Below, in pieces: positions 1-8,237 of a stretch of DNA of 12,382 nucleotides. The DNA comes from Goniomonas avonlea (lineage: Eukaryota > Cryptophyceae > Goniomonadida > Goniomonadaceae), in NCBI GenBank assembly GCA_003573635.1, contig QUTJ01031514.1, positions 1 to 12,382 on the forward strand, read 5' to 3'. Position 1 is the stretch's first letter; every line of letters begins with the position of its first letter. The notes under the pieces were generated by a model. The model was not told the DNA's origin. It worked only from the letters and a program-made list of their open reading frames with translations, and searched no databases. The position numbers and the translations under genes were made by a program.

Positions 1-12
1 GGAAAGGCTCGT

Positions 13-45
13 GGTGTGAACAATTTGGTGCAGGTGTGAACAATT
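13..45. repeat. Short direct repeat at left edge
   Basis: The 13-base string GGTGTGAACAATT occurs at 13-25 and again at 33-45, a 20-base period. It lies downstream of the last recognisable coding exon of the Vps62-like gene. No function can be assigned. Confidence 0.8.
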
Positions 46-186
46 GGGGAAGCTGTGGCGTGAGTGACCAGCGACTGCCGCGAGTAGCGAGCGGCAGAGC
101 CAGAGCCACCACACGCCCTAACGGCGGCTAGGGCCCCCGCAGCAGGGAAAGAGCTTAAAGCGGTGGCAATCCTGGAGGGCTTGCCC

Positions 187-3100
187 TCACGATGCCCGGC
201 CCACCTCACCGCAGCCTTTGTCTGCCCGGATTCGAGAAAATGTGGTCCCATAGGAGGGGGCCACACTGGAAGATCCGGGGGGATGAGAAGTATGCGTAGT
301 GTGTGCAACAGTGCGAAAAGAGCAAGACGCACACAGCACCGCCGCCACGGTGGTCATCAATGAACTCCATGCCCTTGGTCTTAAGAGCGAAGAAGGTGGT
401 GGCCGCCGAGGGCAGCTTCTGGAGGGTCTCGACGCCGGGTGTGGGGTACATGGCGTGGGAGTTGTGGGCAACGTAGAAGATGGGGTGGTCGCCGGTCCAG
501 GTGAGAGCACACACGGGGAACCTGCGGCTGTCGCCGTGGGAGCGCATGAACACATCCTCGACACGCTGGAAGTCCTTGGAGATCTGCAAGGGCAGGTGGG
601 TGGGCGGCAAAAAAATAACGAATTCGGTTCATGGCAGAGGGCGCGAGAGGGTAGGATGTGGAGTGGCTATGACTCGTGCACTCGCAACGGCATGCTGGAA
701 AGCGGACCCCGGCAGGGCTTAAAGTTCGATCCGCAGAACGGAGAAAAGGCCTGCCGTGCGAGCGGACTTAAGGTCCACACATTGTTCTCCCAGACTGTCT
801 GGCCACCCAGGAGATAGAAGCCCCAGAGCGGAATTAAGGCCTGGTGTGCGTGTCCGCGCACTCAACGCCAAGTTGCACTCACTTCGCGTTGAGTGCAACG
901 AGTGCAACAATCAATGCAACGAGTGCAACAACAAGTACCTTCAGGGTGAGGCCCTCGAAGTCGCCCATGTGGGTACCGGCCGGGTCCAGGGTGCCGTAGC
1001 GCCACACGTACTTGAAGCCCAGAGCGTTGGCAATCTTGCCAGCGACCTTTCCGGCCACCTTGGCGACCTTCTTGATCACGGTGGCGGTCTTCTTGAACGC
1101 CTTCTTGGCCATGGCCTTGACCTTGCGCGCCACGCGGCGGATCTTGGAGATCTTGTTCTTGACGGAGCGCTTGATCTTCTTGGCCTTCCTGACCACCTTC
1201 TTGAAGAAAGAGCCCCACCGCATCTGGTTCCGAGGGAGTCAGAGCTGTGATAACAGTGCGACAAGGAAGAGGGACAACAGTGGAGGGAGCGCAAACACAC
1301 CTGGGTCTGCATCTGGGTGGCATCTTCCTCGTCGACGTCCAGGGCCTTCAAGTCCTCGTCCTCGTCCTCGTCCTCCTCGTCAGCGGGACCGTCGATCCAG
1401 TCCTGCTCAAGCTCCTGCAGGTAGGCAGTGCCGTCGGCCTTCTCGTCCTTGGCACGGTGGGCAAGGTACCTGCAGTGCTGATAAGCCCATCTCCTGAGAT
1501 ATCGTTCGGACTCTAACTCAAGCCAAAACTTTGGCCTCTCTTCCGCGCACGCACTCATACTCCCACACACTAACGCATACAGTCACTGCACCCTCTTTCC
1601 CGAGGTTACTGGGCCCGTCGAATTACAGAACACGTACACGTTTGTTTGGGCAAGAACTTTGCAATTGAGGGGGTAAAACGCACTTGAAGCGGACGTTCTG
1701 GGGGCCGCTGTAGGAATAGAAGAGCATGTACTCGAGGTAAGTGGCGCCGTCAGCACCGGTGTAGCCACGGACGTACACGGGAGCGTTGACGCGGTTGTTC
1801 TTGGGGGGGTTGCCATACAGGACCTGGTCCTTGAAGTCGCGCTTCAAGCTCTGGTACTGAGACGCGCCGCGCTTGCCGTACTTCTTGAGGTTCTCCTTGG
1901 AGGCGGGGACGTTGCCGCGGTTGGTCTTGATGTACGCATCCCGAAGCCAGGTGTTGATGCTGGTAGGGAAGTAGGCCTCACGGGGGTGGAAACGCATCTC
2001 GGGGGCGAAGCGCGCAAGGAGCTCCCGGAACTTGTCAGGGGAGTACTGCCAATGTGAGTGTCAACGGGCAGAACTGCCAACCATCAGGACAATGTGCACG
2101 GGCACACGTCGATCTGCCAATTCTTGTCCCGCCACCGAGGACGCTGACAAAAATACAGCCAAGTACCTGATTGCGGGGACCGCGGGGGCCAAAGTCGCCC
2201 GAGCGGCAGGACTTCTTCTCGACCTTGGTGCCCTTGTTGGCGGGGCAAGATCCCTTGTTGAACCCGGGGCGGTAGCTGCAAGATGAATCAGAATGTGAGC
2301 AAGAAACGGAGCGGGGACTCTGAGGAGCCACTCTCTTGGTCACAAAACGGCAACAACTCACGTGTCCCGAGGCGCCGAGCGACGGACGGGGCGGCTGCGA
2401 GGCCTGCGCACGGGGGTGCGGGGCAGGGCCATGGAGGGGAGGCGGCCGAGAGACGAGCGGCGACGCACACGGCGGGCGCGGCTGGGAGCGCGGCGGCCAC
2501 GGGGGATGCGAATGCGGCTGAATGGAGGGGTAAGCTGGTCGGATCTGTGGCAAGAAAGCGGTGGGCTTACGGGATGCGGATGTTCGGGATATGGAGGTGG
2601 CGGTGGTGGCGGTGGTGGTGGTGGTGGTGGCTGAAGAGGTGAGAGTAGTACTTCCTGTTGACGCGAGTGAGAAATCTGGTACAAATGCAGATACGGCAAA
2701 CCTCATCCAACGCATCCAGAGAAGGAGCATGTTGTAGTGCTTCGAGCTCCAATGGGCGAGGCCGTGGGCCCCACTCCTGGTGATGGCATTGCGGGTGCGC
2801 TTGAACATGCGGCGCTCAGCGGAAAGCTCGCTGTGCTCGGCACGGCGCGATTGAGCAGCGGTCTGCTTACCCTGGAAAGACAAGGTGGGCAAGAGGAGAA
2901 AACTACAGCATAATGCGAATGCATTCATACCATGCGGCGCTCCACACGGGTGTCCTTACGGCCGGTCTTGCGGGTGGTACGCCTCTGTGGCATTGTGTGA
3001 GGCAGCGGGAACTTGGGCAACACAAGGGACGAACCTCACGGCGAGCGTCACGGCGCTCGACGCGGTTGTCACGAGCAATAGACTTGTCGACCCGACCAAA

Positions 3101-4507
3101 CTTCTTCGCCATGGAAGAGCGACGAGCGTTGCGGCGCATACGCCTGCGAAGCTTCCTAGACATCTTCCTCTCGCTGCGAACCTCACGACGGCCAGCGCGG
3201 CGCTCGGTCTTCTTGAGGCTGCGGAAGCGGCGGCGGGTGGAGCGCTTGGAAGCGTTACGGCGCAGAGCACGTTTCTGGTCCTAGTGTCAGCGCGCACGAC
3301 AAAGAGAGTTGACCGGAAATATGGACAAAAAACGGAAAAGCGAGGGACCGAGCGGACCTCACCTCGCGGCGGGTGGTCTTCCTCAGGGTCTTACGCTCAC
3401 GGCGCTCACCCTTGGCCACCTTCTTGTCGAGGCGGCTGAAACGGCGGCGGCTCCTGCTGCTGCGCTGCTCACGGCGCTCGAGCTTCTTGATCTTGTTGAG
3501 ACCACGGCGCATCCGGCTGCTGCGGCGGTTGCGACGGAGCATCTTCCGCTCAGTGGCAGACATGCGGTGATCGTACTTGCGAGCGTCACGGCCGAGCTTG
3601 GACATCTTCTTGTTAAGACCATCGAACATCCTGCGGATGCTAGAGCGCTTAGACCCGCCAGTCCTCTTGGCGAGGCGGGCCATCACCCTGCGCAAGTTGG
3701 CAGGGCTGCTGTCCTTCATTGCAGCAGCCACGAGATCAGGGTGCTTGTGCAAGTGGCGGAGCTTGCGCTCGAGGGCATGGAACTGAGAGCTCTTCTTCTG
3801 ACCGCGGAACTTGCGGCGCAGCATGCGGCGGAGGTGGTGGAAGGCACCACGAAGGCCCTTCTTCTGATCCTTGCGGCGCAGGGAGCGTTTGATCCCCTGT
3901 CCATGGTGTCAACACCACCCTGTATGCGCATAGTCACACACACCTTGAGCTGCCTCTTCTCCTTCTTCTCCATGCGGCGCATGGCATGGCGGGTGCGCTT
4001 GCCCCTGTGACCAGACCGGGTGGAAGCAGACTTCTCCTCCTCATCATCCTCAGCCTTCTCACGGGCAGCGTTGGCTGCCTCATGGGCCGCCAACTCCTGC
4101 TCGAAAGTGGACTTCGCGAGCTTCGAGGTGAGACCGACAGAGGAGCCGAAGCGGCCAGCAACACGGCGGATCAGAGCACGCATAGAGGCGGCGAGCTTGG
4201 CGTTGTGCTGGCGCACGTAGCGCGAGTGCTTGCGGATCACAGCGCGGTTGCGCTGGCCCTGGCTGCGGACCTCTTCATGGAGAGAGGGATCCTCCTCATC
4301 CTCCTCGACGTCCTCGGCTTCGTCCTCCTCGTCCTCAGACGGAACTTCCTGCACATCAGACACATCCTCGTCCTCCTCGACGGCTGGCACATCCTAAAGA
4401 ATCGTTCAGAACACGTTCACACATAAACAAAACCTCACCTCCACAAACTCGGCTGTGGTGGCACCCACGGCCAGTACGGCCAAAAGGAGCAAAAACAGCT
4501 TGTTCAT
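187..4507 (-). CDS. Secreted polyampholyte protein with C-terminal Vps62-like (DUF946) domain, at least 12 exons, 3' end uncertain
   Basis: Exons on the minus strand: 4507-4439, 4393-3944, 3896-3363, 3280-3035, 2984-2931, 2871-2702, 2544-2362, 2275-2167, 2045-1684, 1469-1301, 1223-939, then 583 to about 300. Every internal junction is GT/AG and the phases agree. Residues 1-19 are a classic signal peptide (MNKLFLLLLAVLAVGATTA). An acidic tract follows (about 24-60), then Arg/Lys-rich sequence to about residue 570; exon 4 alone has 29 Arg and 9 Lys in 82 residues. A short Cys-containing segment precedes the Vps62-like domain, which starts near residue 606 (RELLARFAPEMRFHP, TYLEYMLFYSY, GDHPIFYVAHNSHAMYP). 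The domain is interrupted by an acidic exon and a cationic helix exon. Vps62-family biochemistry is unknown, so I assign no activity. The last exon is unresolved: unspliced it stops at 206, while a splice to about 234 stops at 187. No poly(A) signal is seen in positions 1-187, so the gene may run off the left edge. The secreted, highly charged character is solid; a role (defence, mineral or matrix binding) is speculation. Confidence 0.75.
894..935 (+). repeat. Two 21-base tandem repeats at the 5' end of intron 11
   Basis: Units at 894-914 and 915-935 share TGCAACGAGTGCAACAA, and each unit contains two copies of a TGCAAC core. The repeat lies immediately inside the donor site of the minus-strand gene's longest intron (584-938). 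Read on from exon 11, it encodes a run of Val, Ala and Leu before a stop at 879-881. Confidence 0.85.
939..1223 (-). other. Exon 11 of the Vps62-like gene: cationic amphipathic helix plus start of the next domain strand
   Basis: This phase-0 exon encodes 95 residues. After MRWGS come 65 residues (FFKKVVRKAKKIKRSVKNKI onward, ending NALGF) with 25 Lys/Arg and no Asp or Glu. Small or hydrophobic residues recur every three to four positions (V, I, A, L), as in an amphipathic helix. The exon then returns to domain sequence (WRYGTLDPAGTHMGDFEGLT), the counterpart of the GDWE-type strand of Vps62 proteins. The exon just upstream (1469-1301) carries an acidic run of Asp/Glu, so opposite charges sit side by side. 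Both lie between conserved parts of the Vps62-like fold, so they look like an insertion into it. The helix resembles cationic membrane-active or polyanion-binding peptides in composition only. Confidence 0.75.
2594..2632. repeat. GGT/GGC trinucleotide repeat in intron 6 of the Vps62-like gene
   Basis: On the plus strand the sequence is GGT/GGC triplets in near-perfect tandem. It falls in the intron between 2701 and 2545, so the poly-Gly and poly-His readings of this stretch are not part of the modelled protein. On the sense (minus) strand it is ACC/GCC-rich and could act as a polypyrimidine-like stretch. Confidence 0.85.
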
Positions 4508-4685
4508 TGCCCGACTTGAGGCTCCTTCTACTCCCGTCACGATAAGCCTCGGGCGAATAGAGACTTAGGGCCCTACACACCTCCCCATTGTCAATTTGTC
4601 AGCGTGACAGATTCGTACACACGTCGGAGAATCTCGCGATGATAGATATCAACTGGTATTTCTTTGATTCACGAAAAACGGAAAA
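4508..4685. promoter_or_regulatory. Divergent intergenic region between the Vps62-like and AlkB genes
   Basis: Only 178 bases separate the start codon of the minus-strand secreted-protein gene from that of the plus-strand dioxygenase gene, so it must hold both 5' UTRs and probably a shared bidirectional promoter. I see no clear TATA box or repeated operator-like motif. Confidence 0.5.
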
Positions 4686-6203
4686 ATGGACGGACCGGCA
4701 TCAGCGATGTTCGCTGGTGCGGCAATTACCGTGATTGCTGGCTTGAGTGTGGCCTACTTGTTGTTTCGAGGCAACAAAGGATCGAGTGTTTTGAGTTTGG
4801 ACGAAGCTGCTGATTCGAGCCGTGTCTCCTCGAGGAAAGGGAGTTCGAAGAAGAAGAAGGGCGCGAGAGCTTCCAGCTCGGACCAAAAAGCTGGCAGCTT
4901 GGACCCAACTGGTCTTATTAGGCGCTGTATTTTCTGCGAAGTTGATGTGCTGTCAGAGGGGGATCACCTCAAGCGGCACCTTGCGGGCAAGAAGCATCGC
5001 AAGGCGGCTCAGGGATGTGAGGATGTGAACAAGTGCTTCAAGTGGGTGCAACCAGCGAGTGCAGAGCCTGCACAGAAGCAACAGGCCCCAACTGGGCCGA
5101 GCTTGGTGGAGCTGCAATTCTCTGGTAGCCATACGGAGGCCGTGGACCCAGGCTCCTGGGACAAGGTGAAAGGCAAAGCAACCAAGAAGACGAAGAAGAG
5201 GGGCTCCGAAATCACTGAGCGCTGCGTCAAGCGATTTTCAAGGTTCGCACCATGAATTACTTCAATCCCCTCACCCCAATTGGCAGCATGGAGCAAGGGA
5301 TAGACATCCTGGAAGGCCTCACCCTTCACTACAACGTGTTGTCAGAGGCCGAAGAACAAGATCTGATCCAGTGAGTACACTCGGAAACTGTGCGGTGGCC
5401 TGAAGCAAAACAGGTACACCGAAGATTTGATTCTGCGAGGACGCATGGGAGAATTCAGAGGCGCAACTTTCAATCCAGGTGTATCCGCCGCGCAATGGCA
5501 AAGAAAGGCTGGGCAGCGGGGACGCATCGTGCTTCAGGTGCATCCAAAGCAACCTGTGTGATCTTGCCAAGTTTAACACTTTTGTTGTCAGTTTGGTGTG
5601 GTGTACGATTACGCCAAGCATCGTATTGATACCGAGACTGACGTCGAGGTGCGCGCCGCCCTCCTGACAACCACACTTCCTTTCGTTGATGTTTTCAGCA
5701 TGGTCGATGTGTTTTGACACAGTTTCCCCCGCGCATTTCTGGCGAACGCCCTTGTTTACTCGACTTTCCGCAGCCGATGACGGAGAAACTGGAGTCTGTG
5801 GTCGACATTCTGATGCAGCGCGGAGTCATGCCCCGCGGTCATCGGCCAGACTCCGTGATTATTAATATTTACCACCCAGGCGACTGCATCCCTCCGCATA
5901 TAGATCACGAGGTTGGTCGTTTTTTCATCGAGGCCACTAGGCGGTTTCCTTCCTGTCTCGCGAAATATTTCTTGTGTTCTTGCCTAGTTCGGGGTAGAAT
6001 TCTGGAGATCGAGTCTCATCTTCTCCCCAGGATTACCCCCGTCCGTTTTGCACCATGTCGCTGCTGTCCGAGGCAGATATGATGCTCGGCCGAAATATTA
6101 CCACGGTATGCTGGTAGCCAACCGAAATGTTTCGACTTATCGCGATGCCCAGGTGTCTCCAGGAGTTTTTGATGGACCCTTTTCTCTCCCGCTTCCGAGG
6201 CGC

Positions 6204-6269
<66 letters not shown>

Positions 6270-6710
6270 AGAATCCAACAGGAGTTTTTGATGGCCCTTT
6301 TCTCTCCCGCTATCGAGGCGCAGTAGTGTGAAACCAACACAAAGCTGCATGGATCAACAGGAAGATTAGCTCAGCGCGTACACCAACCAGAGGGGAGAAT
6401 ACACGTCACACACGTGTGTGTGCGCGCGCACACACAAGAAAGGGACCTACGAAAAACTGCGAAAGTCCACCGGTTCTGCTCCTCTTCTGATAACAAGACC
6501 ACAATCATGTTTTCTTTTCGCACCAACACAACTTACGCCGGCCGTGATCTAGTTTACGCTCACGACCCCGATAGTGTTCTAGTTCTGGAGGGTAACGGCG
6601 CCAACGTGGCCAAGCACTGCATTCCCGCATGCCCAGCTCGGAGAATCTCATATACCTTCCGGCGGTGCCCCCCTGTGGTTCGCAAGATTATGGGCTTTAT
6701 CGACCGGTGA
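4686..6710 (+). CDS. Membrane-anchored zinc-finger/AlkB dioxygenase fusion (ALKBH family), 7 exons
   Basis: Exons 4686-5242, 5287-5370, 5414-5537, 5592-5648, 5723-5911, 6031-6105, 6153-6205 and 6575-6710 (the 5592-5648 piece is very short; counted separately this is eight coding segments). Phases agree throughout and give 424 residues. Residues about 8-27 are a hydrophobic segment (ITVIAGLSVAYLLF) that looks like a signal anchor. A Lys/Ser-rich linker follows, then a U1/matrin-type zinc finger: Cys81, Cys84, His98, His104, with the HLAGKKH signature of double-stranded RNA-binding fingers. The AlkB core begins near residue 190. It shows INIYHPGDCIPPHIDHE with the metal ligands His333 and Asp335, RPFCTMSLLSEADMMLG, then GNGANVAKH with the distal ligand His394, and RRISYTF followed by Arg409, where 2-oxoglutarate-binding arginines are expected. 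The catalytic set is complete. By family this would oxidatively demethylate nucleic acid, perhaps RNA N6-methyladenine as in plant ALKBH9/10 and animal ALKBH5; the substrate is inferred. Confidence 0.88.
6206..6267 (+). repeat. (GT)31 microsatellite starting at a splice donor
   Basis: The tract is 62 bases of uninterrupted GT. Its first GT is the donor of intron 6 of the AlkB gene, directly after exon end CGCAG at 6205, so many alternative GT donors lie in register. Both sides are flanked by copies of the same exon sequence. Confidence 0.95.
6279..6323 (+). pseudogene. Decayed duplicate of AlkB exon 6
   Basis: Positions 6279-6323 repeat 6160-6205 (CAGGAGTTTTTGATGG onward to GAGGCGCAG), with one base deleted after GATGG and TT/CC to TA/TC changes near the end. 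The deletion breaks the frame relative to the real exon, which encodes GVFDGPFSLPLPRR. The real copy joins in frame to both neighbours. The duplicate therefore looks like a non-functional copy kept inside the intron. Confidence 0.85.
6407..6436. repeat. Alternating purine-pyrimidine tract with 22-base perfect palindrome
   Basis: From 6407 the bases alternate CA/GT/GC without a break for about 30 positions. 6415-6436 is a perfect inverted repeat centred on TGCGCGCGCA. Such sequence can adopt Z-DNA or extrude as a cruciform. It lies in intron 6 of the AlkB gene, after the (GT)31 tract and the duplicate exon. Confidence 0.85.
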
Positions 6711-6759
6711 TGACGAGTCTTATTCCTCGTGATCACATTATGGGCTTTATCGACCGGTG
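6687..6759 (+). repeat. 23-base direct repeat spanning the AlkB stop region
   Basis: ATTATGGGCTTTATCGACCG continuing to GTG occurs at 6687-6709 and again at 6737-6759, spacing 50 bases. The first copy encodes the last residues of the AlkB protein; the second is in the 3' flank. It looks like a recent short tandem duplication. Confidence 0.9.
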
Positions 6760-8237
6760 TTATGGGCGTTCATTTCCCAGTGAGGCTCCAGGCGGCTCTG
6801 CAGCCCAGAAGAGGCAATGTAAAATCGGCCCACTCCGAGCAGACACAGCAACAAGAAAACTTGCCCGAAGGCGCACAAAACTCGGCCTGACAGCCCAAGT
6901 GCCAAAGCGAATTTTGCGAACTCACGTGAACTAGTGTCACCGTGTGATTGTCTTTGCCCGCCCCCACATGCAACTTTTGCCCGCCATGCAGACGCACAGG
7001 GGTTTTGCACCCTCTCGCCGAATCGGCTGGATCTGTCATAGTTTATTTTCTCATGATAAAACTGAGCCTGACAACACTTTTCGCCATCAGACATGACCGT
7101 CTCCCAATCTCTGCACTGCGGGCATACCACTGGTAAATTTTCCAGCCTGGCACTGACGTCTTGTACCGTAGTACGTTTTTCTTTCGACCGGATCCTCCTG
7201 TCCCACTCATTGTGCGATATCTCACGAGTGTGTGTGTGTGTGGGGGGGAGAGAGAGAGCGAGAGAGAGAGAGACGGTGTGACAGTATTTTGACTCGCCGT
7301 GTGCTGCTCGGGGAATAGGGCACTAAACAGTCGCAATCGGACACTAAAAAGGTCGCTCAAGGGCGATACAGAGAGGTTTATTATCTCTCTCCAACTTCCA
7401 AAGGCCACAGTACATGGTTACGACATTGTTACTACAAACTTGAATCCGGAACGTGCTCAGCAAGACGTGCCAAGGCCAAAACAACCAACAATTCGCAAGT
7501 CTAGTCGGATCGCCAAATGGTCACTGGACCGCTCTGATCCCTGGTCCACTCTGTTGCTCCAGTACACTCTGGTCCGCTGTGGCGAGTCTGATTCACCGCT
7601 CTGCACCTGAGCCACTTTGTCCTCTGCACACCGGGCCACTTTGCCGGCTCCTGGGTTCACCTCGAGATGAACTGACGCGCTGTTGGGTGCCAGGACCGAG
7701 TGTTATCGTAAAGGAGCTCCTTGTGGTGTCAGATCCCCCATGTACACCCACCACACTTCTGGCAAACGTTAACGTGCGCATAAATGAGCTGCGTGGGTGT
7801 CACCAACACATCAAAAGTCAACATGTGCATGTTAGACGTCGCTGTGATCCCACGTCATCAGCTATTAGCTCGACTTTCCCGCTGTGGCGATTGCCGTAAA
7901 CACCCGTTGGTCGCCCGTTATCCCGGTAGCCCGGTAGAATCACGGCAGCACTTGCAAACCATCTTTGGAATAACGCCTGTCAACCAACCAAGAGTCCCAA
8001 ATTAGTCGTAGCGATAGACGTGTGGTGAGTTGACCCTTTAGCCCGTACCCAGCAAACGTCCGCGTCTACCACACCAAAACAATTTCAAATTCTCTTGAAA
8101 CGTCTCATTGTCTGGACAGTTCGCAAGTCCAGGTGTCCCAAGTCAGTGAAGGAAGTCAGTGTGGCGGAAACCCGTGCAGGATGGCAGGGTCCAGTTACGA
8201 TCAGTTCAGCTCCATTCCATCGACACCTTCCTCCCAC
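6711..8237. other. Gene-poor region between convergent AlkB and SGF11-like genes
   Basis: About 1.5 kb lies between two gene ends. Open frames here are short, overlap one another and lack recognisable domains or consistent splice phases. It holds a composite microsatellite at 7228-7273 and the 3' UTRs of both neighbours. A frame at about 7299-7610 contains RKSSRIAKW, a phrase that can occur in retroelement or chromatin proteins, but nothing around it supports a gene. I found no tRNA-like or rRNA-like segment. Confidence 0.5.
7228..7273. repeat. Composite microsatellite (GT)n-G7-(GA)n
   Basis: A GT run passes into seven G and then GA dinucleotides with one interruption (GAGC). It is in the gene-poor stretch between convergent genes. 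The purine half is a homopurine run of about 30 bases, which may form triplex structure. Confidence 0.9.

Noticed and set aside
756-1250. Plus-strand frame with Cys-Asn-Glu repeats (VECNECNNQCNECNN)
   Set aside because: The Cys-rich look comes from the 21-base intron repeat, and the rest is antisense to exon 11. There is no signal peptide or matching exon.
2567-2752. Poly-His/poly-Pro/poly-Gly readings near 2600
   Set aside because: These are translations of the GGT/GGC triplet repeat inside an intron; the phase-consistent exons on either side join without it.
3309-4010. Long plus-strand open frame of 233 codons
   Set aside because: It is antisense to the Arg-rich exons of the minus-strand gene. 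GC-rich, C-ending codons on one strand leave the complement open. It also crosses two intron boundaries of a well-supported model.
6747-7130. Minus-strand frame of 127 codons in the gene-poor region
   Set aside because: No domain, no matching splice partners and composition that looks random; it also covers the 3' flank of the AlkB gene.
7299-7610. Possible retroelement fragment (RKSSRIAKW)
   Set aside because: Only one short phrase is suggestive. There is no reverse transcriptase, integrase, terminal repeat or target-site duplication nearby.
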